Shown here: positions 57,521-64,000 of the stretch, piece after piece
How positions within the stretch are numbered: position 1 is the first letter of the stretch
Layout: every line of letters begins with the position of its first letter
Origin: Acytostelium subglobosum LB1
Taxonomy: Eukaryota > Evosea > Eumycetozoa > Acytosteliales > Acytosteliaceae
DNA length: 64,000 bases
Reading direction: 5' to 3'
Assembly: GCF_000787575.1 (NCBI RefSeq)
Contig: NW_012236525.1
Span: 1,193,686 to 1,257,685, forward strand
Notes under the pieces: model-generated
Told to the model about the DNA's origin: nothing
The model's input: the letters and a program-made list of their open reading frames with translations, nothing else
The model's database searches: none
Translations under genes and position numbers: made by a program

Positions 57521-58534
57521 TTATCTAAGAGTCGAGATTGTTAGAGGAGATGCTGGAGTTAATGGTGACTTGCACATAGTTGATAACTTTGAGCGGCTTT
57601 TGGGTGTTATGTTGTTGCTACTGTTTGTAATGTCCTTGAGTGGAGTTGATTTCTTTGCAGGAGAGTGCTTCTTTGGAGTCATTCCTTGTTTGCTCGGTGA
57701 CTTGATATCTGTGGATCTCAACAAGGTAGAGTTGGTCTTGCGAAGCTTTACTCCGGTAATGTCAGCCACTGACACCTGCAACTGTGCTGCACCAACAGTG
57801 GACTTCTTCTTTGATACCAAAAGAGAGGAGGAAGGTGATACCACTTGGGGAGCTACCTTTGTTAGTGGAGGAGGGGGAGGAGGAGGTGGTGGTGGGGGAG
57901 GAGGGGCTGGCGCTTGAACAGTCGATCCTGTGTGAAGTTAACTTTATGATTAGTTGTTTGGAGTATGTAAATGCATTCTCAAAGTGAACGACATACCTTG
58001 GACATGATCCTGTACGATTTGCGATGCTTTGATCACCTGTTTCAATAACTCATTGTACTGAACCAAGTTGTTCCTATACAATTGGTTCTGTTCAGTCTTG
58101 ATGCGAAGCAACTCCTTTTCCAATTGGCCAATCTTGGTCTCTAGTCTTCTGATTGCAGTCACATCATGATTGTGTATAATAATTGATGGTGTTTGTGTTG
58201 GCAAATGAATGGTATGTTGTTGTTCAGAGGGGAGATCATCATCTTGGAATCCATAACCATAGCACAGAGACTTGAAGAATGTTAACAGCTAGTAATAACA
58301 TTGTATGTTAACGGATGTTACGAAGATATTGTCGACACTTTGTTGGATACATACATTCTCCCATGCAGCCTTTTGGAACGGTATTTGTACAATACTCTTA
58401 CATTGATCAAGGAAAGAACATACACTGATTGGGAACAATGGTTTGTAGGTAATGTTAATCTGTTGTATGTCTCTCTTCCTTTTCTTTAATTGCTTGTTAT
58501 ATTTTGACTTCTTTCTCTTTTCTCCTATCTTCAT
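57521..58534 (-). CDS. PRR11-like proline-rich coiled-coil protein, 3 exons
   Basis: Minus-strand exons 58534-58355, 58288-57997 and 57927-57521 give 292 aa. Order: a basic start (KRKKSKYNKQLKKRKRD), a helical segment (FQKAAWENLLTFFKSL), a coiled coil (about 108-150, RRLETKIGQLEKELLRI), a run of 12 prolines, then VSVADITGVKLRKTNS and a Lys/Ser/Pro tail with TPLKDITN. Vertebrate PRR11 has the same order, including a TVKDLLTVKLKKT-like segment after its polyproline. I therefore call it PRR11-like from memory of that protein; a formin- or WASP-like actin regulator is the alternative, as the post-proline motif resembles a WH2. It is convergent with Med13, 28 bp apart. Confidence 0.6.
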
Positions 58535-58721
58535 TTTGAATATTTATTTGTATGTTGTTGTAATAGTATTGGAGAATTAATGATTGTTCACTCTAAACTC
58601 AAAGTTGGATAACAACACTCTATTTATTTATCTGTTGAACAATCCAGGCGGGAGAAATTCAAATTTGAATGTGCTTCCAAAAAAAAAACAAATCAATCAA
58701 AAGAGTATGTATTGGTTCAAC
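58535..58721. other. Short spacer
   Basis: AT-rich 187 bases between the PRR11-like ATG and the SDR stop, with a poly-A tract at ~58679-58688. Nothing else seen. Confidence 0.4.
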
Positions 58722-59744
58722 CTACAACCAAGAACCAGATGGTGACAATGGATTGCAATTGGATGGCAGACGAGTAGAGATGAGTTCTATTGTCCTTTGG
58801 AACAATTGGGATGAGACAGCAGTATCATAGGAGGCACGTGATGACTTGGTTTGACGGCCATGATCAAAGTACCTCCCTCCAATTCCTTGAAGCTGTTGGG
58901 AGACGAGACATTCTACAATGTACTCTGAGCAGTAGGCCGCCGACTTGAAGACGGTATGGTAGAGTCCTTTGAGGGGCCAAGGGAGACTGACGATTTCACT
59001 GGCAAAGATTCCAGGATGCACTGCGTTCACTACACACTTGGGCTCTTCTGGATGATCGGCGCTGTACTGATCAATGCGTCTCTGAAGCTCGTATGTGTTG
59101 TAGATTTGGCAAAGCTTGCTCTGGCAGTAAGTAATGAAGGTCTGAGAGTGATTTCCAGTGAGGTTGTCGAGGTTGAGTGATGACAGGTTGTGAACTGAAC
59201 TTGAAACATTAAGAATGCTCGATGACGACTTCATTAGGATGTCAAACAAGGACAGCGTGAGTAGTAAGTGTCCGATGTAGTTTGCTAAGAACTGGGTGTT
59301 GAATACAGAGTTGTCGGGCTGTGTTGTGAGAGGTGGTTGGTTCACAGAGTCCTCTGTGAGCCACATTATTCCTGCATTGTTTACAAGGATGTGACATGGA
59401 AGTGATCTCTGTCTAAAAGCAGCGGCAAAGGACACAACAGAATCGAGCGAGAGCAGGTCTAGCTGCATAAACTCTATCTTTGTGTTGCCTGTAGCTTTGA
59501 TCAGCTCCTGTATGGCTTGGTTTGCTTTGGACTCTGTTCGACAAGCCATTATGATGTGCGCACCTCGTCGCGCCAATCTTAAAGCGATCTCCTTGCCAAG
59601 ACCAGCATTGGCTCCAGTGATGATCACTACTCTCTCACTAAGATCGATCTCTTTGACAGTGTCACTCTTTCGCTTCATTTCATTGCCAAAATACAATTTG
59701 AAGGCTACTACTGCTACAATAAAGAATAAATAAAAGACATACAT
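58722..59744 (-). CDS. Membrane-anchored short-chain dehydrogenase/reductase (RDH/WWOX-like)
   Basis: NAD(P)-dependent oxidoreductase, probably of retinoid-, steroid- or lipid-like substrates. Single exon, 340 aa. An N-terminal hydrophobic helix (YVFYLFFIVAVVAFKLYFG) suggests ER or lipid-droplet anchoring. The Rossmann fold shows TGANAGLGKEIA (cofactor), CRTESK after strand 2 (the Arg favours NADPH), NNAGIM, catalytic Ser in NVSSSVH, and the YCQSK catalytic Tyr/Lys. VHPGIFAS follows. All active-site residues are present. The nearest family is retinol dehydrogenase 11-14; the substrate is not determinable. Confidence 0.93.
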   Translation of the reverse strand: MYVFYLFFIVAVVAFKLYFGNEMKRKSDTVKEIDLSERVVIITGANAGLGKEIALRLARRGAHIIMACRTESKANQAIQELIKATGNTKIEFMQLDLLSLDSVVSFAAAFRQRSLPCHILVNNAGIMWLTEDSVNQPPLTTQPDNSVFNTQFLANYIGHLLLTLSLFDILMKSSSSILNVSSSVHNLSSLNLDNLTGNHSQTFITYCQSKLCQIYNTYELQRRIDQYSADHPEEPKCVVNAVHPGIFASEIVSLPWPLKGLYHTVFKSAAYCSEYIVECLVSQQLQGIGGRYFDHGRQTKSSRASYDTAVSSQLFQRTIELISTRLPSNCNPLSPSGSWL

Positions 59745-59937
59745 CTACTTATACTTATACTTATAATTACTTATAATTGACAATAAGAACAACTATTTTG
59801 AAAATAAGGGACAACACCAAACACAACATTTTCCTGCCCATCTCACTTTCTGCAACGATTCTGGACTACAAAACAACCCAAATGAACTATCCTGCAACCC
59901 AGCCATCCAGACCAGCACACTACACACCGAAAAATAA
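59745..59937. other. Promoter of SDR and start of accessory region
   Basis: AT-rich at 59745-59800. The plus strand is then open over 59777-59962 (61 codons, no known domain). Nothing firm; base composition changes from about 59870 onward. Confidence 0.3.
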
Positions 59938-60301
59938 ACTCATGACAGAGCAGTCAGAGTAGCGACTGAGAATGACGAAGAAGACGCATCACTGCGGCCA
60001 GATGGTTGCAGATTTAAGGGCAGGCACGACAACTTGGTGAGGCACGAGAAAACAGTACATCGCGGTTGCAAGAACATTGAACACTGCAAGGAGCATGTGC
60101 AAGTGCCAATCAGTGACTTGAAACACTCAGTAGGAGGAGCACGTCGATACAGATGCGATGATTGCAATACTTCACCATCTCCAGGCATGGTTCCCCTACA
60201 AAGAAGGCAGACAACTCCAATTGGCAAACAACCAACCCACCCAGTCAATGGACAATCTCCTCGCCAAAGTCCGTGACACCCTTGCCTATGCCAGACAGTA
60301 G
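59938..60301 (+). pseudogene. Zinc-finger-like protein remnant
   Basis: Plus-strand frame 59938-60276 reads as protein with a C2H2-like unit (GRHDNLVRHEKTVHRGC) and further Cys/His pairs (CKNIEHCKEH, RYRCDDC). After about 60165 the more protein-like frame changes by one (HLQAWFPYKEGRQLQLANN ... TLAYARQ, stop 60299-60301). There is no start codon in the first frame and no clear splice signal at the change. I read it as a decayed or fragmentary zinc-finger gene, less likely an exon set of a live one. Confidence 0.45.
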
Positions 60302-60870
60302 TATTATTCTCACATCAATTTAAAGTGTCTCATTATACAGATACAGAGTTTAAACAAGTTATAATGTAATATCAAGTGTAATGGTATGCATCATTCAATG
60401 ATCAAACTCATCAACATCATCAATATGGAGGATGAGATTTACATCATTGGTTTATCAATCGATAGTAGTGACAATGAAGACATCTCAGCTCAGTTCATGG
60501 TCTTCAAGCGTACACAGGTGGTGCGCAGGTCTACCTCACCTCATTGAGGACAGATGATCGACAGGTATAATTGTTCAGAACTTGCTTGGGACCCTAGACA
60601 GATCGATCAAACAATGTTCACGAGCTATCAATTAAATCATCAAGTCTGTTTCAGACATGTATGTTTTCAACATCAATCAATCAATCAATCAATCGACCAA
60701 CAAGCGTATAGAAGTGAGCACATCGATGCAATAACAGTGACATTGAAGACACATGACACTATATCTCACTTATGTTGGCAGCATCAACCAGTTGTGTTGT
60801 TGTTATAAACAGAGGTTGTTGGATTTATTGATGATTGCGAGCTATCCTCTCTGACTGCTGATGCTTCTGA
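60302..60870. other. Gene-poor accessory stretch with a possible 53-aa ORF
   Basis: A short plus ORF at 60386-60547 (53 aa, with EDEIYIIGLSIDSSDNED) is too short to assign. The following ~300 bases include (ATCA)n at 60676-60693 and no further open frame that looks coding. Likely remnants. Confidence 0.3.
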
Positions 60871-61480
60871 TCATCGATGTTGTTTGGTTGTCAAGTTGAA
60901 TGGCATGTTGGATGGCGAAGATGTGGTTGTTGTCTTGTGCTTCTTGGTCTTAGCAGTTGTTGTTGTTGTTGTTGTTGTTGTCGTTGATGTCTTGTGCTTC
61001 TTGGTCTGTGCAACAGCAGTTGTCGTTGTGGTCGTTGTCTTGGGCTTCTTGTTCTGTGTAGCAGTTGTTGTTGTTGTTGTTGTCGTTGATGGCAATGATG
61101 CCTTTCTTTTGGTTGCTGACTGATGCTGCTTCAGTTCACTCACGCTGCTCTTTGATCTACAGGTGGAGTTGTCTCTGGTGTGTTGGATTTGGTTGTCAAC
61201 CGAACTTCTTGTTATTCGCCTGCTGCGTTCTCTTTGTGGAGGACGGAGCCATCCTCTTCTTCGTTGGTCGGTGTGTATCAACTCTTGCTGGTGTGTCATA
61301 AATGGAGCCATTGTTAATGTGGTTGTCCAAGAAGGTCGTCAGGTGTCTGTCCACAACTGTATTGATTATGTGACTTGGTTGAGCATCCTCCAGTTCGCTG
61401 ATGATTGCATCCACTTGTTTGCTGCTTGTTCTGCTGCTACTTGATGTCCTGTNCCAATGCTCGAGCAACATACTGGGCAA
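60871..61480 (-). CDS. Putative Thr/Lys low-complexity protein (frame uncertain)
   Basis: Minus-strand frame 61311-60871 gives 146 codons whose C-terminal half is four imperfect units of a Thr run followed by KKHKT or KKPKT (AKTKKHKT, AQTKKHKT, TQNKKPKT). The upstream part overlaps a second minus frame (61480-61196, with VDAIISELEDAQPSHII) that also looks like protein; an N at 61453 sits in it. Either an intron or an indel connects the two frames, or this is a decayed gene. Basic, Thr-rich; no known domain. Confidence 0.4.
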
Positions 61481-61635
61481 AGTAAATGGTCATCAGTCCA
61501 CAACTCCAGTTGTCAGTTTGGATCGGCTTCGAGTTGTGATGTAGCTCCAATGCCTGCTGCTGCTGGCGCCTTCGTTGTCAATAGCATTGTTGAATTGGTT
61601 AAGACGCCAAAAAGTGGTAGTTGCAATCGTCAGGA

Positions 61636-61690
61636 CATGGTCGTTGTCATGGTCATGGTCATAGTCAAGGTCATGGTCATGGTTATGGTC
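61636..61690. repeat. GGTCAT hexamer tandem repeat
   Basis: Imperfect tandem copies of GGTCAT (variants GGTTAT, AGTCAA) spanning about 55 bp. On either strand it would encode a dipeptide repeat (such as Gly-His or Thr-Met), but no supported gene includes it. Confidence 0.7.
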
Positions 61691-62218
61691 AGGTCGTGAT
61701 CGTCGTGTTCATGGACTATGACTCATACCCGTCGTGGGTCGTAACCATCATGCACGTTCAGCGACGTCTGTAGTCGCATGGAGGGTCGCGATGTCGTCGT
61801 ACTTGTTGGTTGCCACCGACTATTGTTGCTGTTGTCTGTCGCTGCCAGGCCTGCACCGTTACCACGTTACAATGACGATTGAACTGTGTTGGTTGTGGTA
61901 TGATTGTTAGATGATACAGGGACTGTGTAAGTCGATTGTCAGTATTGTGACGATCGTCGCCGACTAGTTGTGTTGATTGAGTGGATGCTGGTGTGGGTAA
62001 TTTCTCTGTGGGGAATGTTTGTGCATGAATAATGAAAGTTACAGGTCTGAGATAGTTGTAGAGGTGATTCATTAATTTAAATTCCCAATCTAATTAACCA
62101 ACAGATAATATTGTTGTTCTATAGATCATATACTATCTAATTAACCAACAATTAATCAAACATCAATCAATCATTCAAACAAATTTTACTACAACTACAA
62201 CAACAATTACAAGAATAC
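61691..62218. other. Spacer before the right-edge gene
   Basis: Left half is GC-richer with many CGTCGT/TCGTCG words; a 104-codon minus frame (62072-61758) has no recognisable motif. From 62070 on it is AT-rich with ATTAACCAACA repeated twice and (ATCA)n, the leader of the gene starting at 62219. Confidence 0.4.
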
Positions 62219-64000
62219 ATGATGAACGAGTTGTTTAAGTCAGTTCTACACAACACATATCTGTTTGGACAAGTAAAGGGACACCTGCACATACATTGTA
62301 CTTATGATTGTGTGTCAAAAGATGGCGACAAGGCAAGATACATCCTATCAAAGCCATACAAACAATGGATATCTGTCGAGGACATCTGTCGCAATGGTCA
62401 TCAATCATTGCTCTATTACAAGCTACGCCAACAACAATACCAACAACATTCAACCAACAATCCATTAATTCAAATGAGAAGTTACAAGGATATAGTTGTA
62501 GTGTGTCAATACGTGACTGATGAAACCATCTTCTCATCAGTGTATCGACGATGGCAACATATGTTCATCAGCCCCTCGCTGCTTCAACACGCTGTCATTG
62601 GTGCCAACTATAATGCCTTGCGAATACTCATCTCTCAGACCTCACCCGTCACACTCCCGGTAACCATCAAGACTCTCTTTCTATGGACCAAGAATCGCTT
62701 CAGAAGTGACATCGATCAAAGCGTGTGGCGCGAGATTATGGTTGGTCTACTTGAGGTCCGTTGCAATACAGAGCACTTATCAAGAAAGGTGGACAACGGC
62801 AATCAAGTCAGAAGTCATTGGAGAGCATTGATTGATATACTGGTGATTGTTGCGTATTCTGAAGATGAGCTACTCTGGAACAAATTGCAACAACTGAGAA
62901 AGGTGCTCAACAAAACCATGGTCGTGCCGTTTGATAAGTTTGATCAGATCACTTTGAAAGATGGTGCATTGCAGACGGCCGACCCAACCAAGGCCATTGG
63001 CTACCTGAATGACCACCTGGAATATCAAGTTGATTGGTCGACCTCGCTCACTTCGCACATCGAGAGCACTGTGATACTGGCAAGACGAGCTGGTTTGGAT
63101 ATCGATATTATGATGGACAAGATCACTCTAGTGGTTGATGCTCTGTCGCCAGCTCCACAATGCCATGCACAGGACAGGAAACAGATCATTGACACACTAT
63201 TGTTGGCTCAGATCATCACCCATCAATTCTCATCAAAGGAAGAATATTATGTCGAGCTCTTCATGTACGTCACCAAACTCTTTGTACAGTTGAAGCGAGT
63301 GGATCTCATTGAATACTTCATGTACGAGATTGGTCTTTATATCGGTGAGCAGTTCGAGGCATTGGCAACACATGGCTCTCTCGAGCTGATCCTCGCCGCC
63401 ACCCAATCTATTCTATCAACACCCAAGGAGGACTCGAGAAAGGCACTCACGATGGGACTTATTGCTGCACTTCGTAGAGATGATCAAGATAGTGATGCCA
63501 TTGTCCGTCACCTTTCTGCCCTTGTCAGTGTGGAAGGTTTCGGGAAGGAAGACGAAATCATTATTGTCTCATCTGGCGATAAGCTTCTGGCCCTCAGCAA
63601 GGTACTGAATCATGTCAAGCCTGCTGTGATTACGCTCCAGCAGTTCAAGGGCCTCTGCTCTTTGGACACTGGTGGCACCATTCATTCCAAACGATTTGTT
63701 CAAGAGACACTGGACACCGCAGTCCGATTGGGCGACATCCCACTCATCGATCACCTGATCGGTCACATCAAAAATGAGCCAGAAATGATTATCCGATTGG
63801 TTGGCATGGCATGGCAATGTGGACAAGTGTCAGTTGCCAACAAACTGCTGAACGGTCCCATTTCATCTCAGACATCATTGAGATATATTATCAAGTTGGA
63901 CTGGCNNGTGGTGACCAATAATAGTCCAGCCATTATATTCTTGGATGGCATCTTCACACACCACAATGACANGCAGATCAGGGAAATNGCNATGACAATG
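62219..64000 (+). CDS. Large family protein of unknown function, 3'-truncated by the window
   Basis: An uninterrupted frame runs from ATG 62219 (a second ATG follows directly) to the window end: 594 codons without a stop. It opens MMNELFKSVLHNTYLFGQVKGHLH, the type of start I associate with a large dictyostelid-specific multi-copy family (ankyrin-like helical repeats, often near contig ends). The body is made of helical pairs such as GSLELILAATQSIL and AVRLGDIPLIDHLIGHI, reminiscent of ankyrin/HEAT units but degenerate. Five N bases lie in the last 100 bases (63906, 63907, 63972, 63988, 63991). Function unknown. Confidence 0.75.
   Translation, partial: MMNELFKSVLHNTYLFGQVKGHLHIHCTYDCVSKDGDKARYILSKPYKQWISVEDICRNGHQSLLYYKLRQQQYQQHSTNNPLIQMRSYKDIVVVCQYVTDETIFSSVYRRWQHMFISPSLLQHAVIGANYNALRILISQTSPVTLPVTIKTLFLWTKNRFRSDIDQSVWREIMVGLLEVRCNTEHLSRKVDNGNQVRSHWRALIDILVIVAYSEDELLWNKLQQLRKVLNKTMVVPFDKFDQITLKDGALQTADPTKAIGYLNDHLEYQVDWSTSLTSHIESTVILARRAGLDIDIMMDKITLVVDALSPAPQCHAQDRKQIIDTLLLAQIITHQFSSKEEYYVELFMYVTKLFVQLKRVDLIEYFMYEIGLYIGEQFEALATHGSLELILAATQSILSTPKEDSRKALTMGLIAALRRDDQDSDAIVRHLSALVSVEGFGKEDEIIIVSSGDKLLALSKVLNHVKPAVITLQQFKGLCSLDTGGTIHSKRFVQETLDTAVRLGDIPLIDHLIGHIKNEPEMIIRLVGMAWQCGQVSVANKLLNGPISSQTSLRYIIKLDWXVVTNNSPAIIFLDGIFTHHNDXQIREXXMTM

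Noticed and set aside
61758-62072. 104-codon minus frame before the right-edge gene
   Set aside because: No motif, mixed composition, crosses an obvious AT-rich leader; not enough for a gene call.
1-64000. tRNA, rRNA, CRISPR arrays and intact transposons
   Set aside because: I looked for tRNA arm motifs, repeat-spacer patterns, transposase or reverse-transcriptase motifs and long terminal repeats and saw none that hold up; only microsatellites and short direct or inverted repeats are present.

Overview
The window is nuclear DNA of a dictyostelid social amoeba (Amoebozoa), but not one of the extremely AT-rich species such as D. discoideum. Four things point there. Introns are short (mostly 58-100 nt) and AT-rich, opening with GTAAGT or GTATGT and closing with TAG or CAG. 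Proteins carry poly-Gln, poly-Asn and Thr runs encoded by CAA/AAC/ACA repeats. The gene set is dictyostelid-like: half-size ABCA transporters, a large Gln-rich Med13 (amiB), plant-type O-methyltransferases and a lineage-type multi-copy family at the right edge. Coding GC is moderate while spacers are AT-rich. A few N bases show a draft assembly.

Layout, left to right. 0.5-11 kb: cytosolic AlaRS, Ran GTPase, the mitochondrial Kae1/Qri7 protein (minus strand) and an importin-5-type karyopherin with 10 exons. 11-17.4 kb: two half-size ABCA transporters, head to head. 17.6-20 kb: an EngA/Der-type organellar ribosome-assembly GTPase with a large acidic insertion. 20.3-25.5 kb: a multidomain ADP-ribosyltransferase (BRCT, WGR, PARP, a nucleotidyltransferase-like domain, ankyrins). 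25.9-31.4 kb: a pepsin-like aspartic protease, Pth2, an Ntn-hydrolase asparaginase and a chymotrypsin-fold protease with Cys at the nucleophile site. 31.9-38.1 kb: 2-oxoglutarate dehydrogenase E2, the Prp28/DDX23 helicase and a mitochondrial DnaJ. 38.3-44.9 kb: an abundant-type secreted or GPI protein, an O-methyltransferase, a METTL21-like methyltransferase and a large membrane protein with a repetitive ectodomain. 45.6-50.8 kb: IleRS, NF-YA and an uncharacterised acidic protein. 51.2-59.7 kb: Med13, a PRR11-like proline-rich protein and a membrane-anchored SDR. From 59.75 kb on the window becomes accessory: broken zinc-finger coding sequence, Thr/Lys low-complexity sequence, a hexamer repeat, and the 5' part of a large family gene cut by the window end.

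Most genes are housekeeping and unrelated in function. Several handle translation and organelle proteostasis (AlaRS, IleRS, Pth2, Qri7, Der-like GTPase, DnaJ, E2). Ran and an importin-beta family member lie within 3 kb of each other. Exon structures were assembled by hand from splice motifs and conserved reading frame. All listed multi-exon models keep frame and end in a stop, except the PARP gene, which changes frame at an N. The least certain entries are the PRR11-like call, the Cys-protease interpretation and everything after 59.75 kb.
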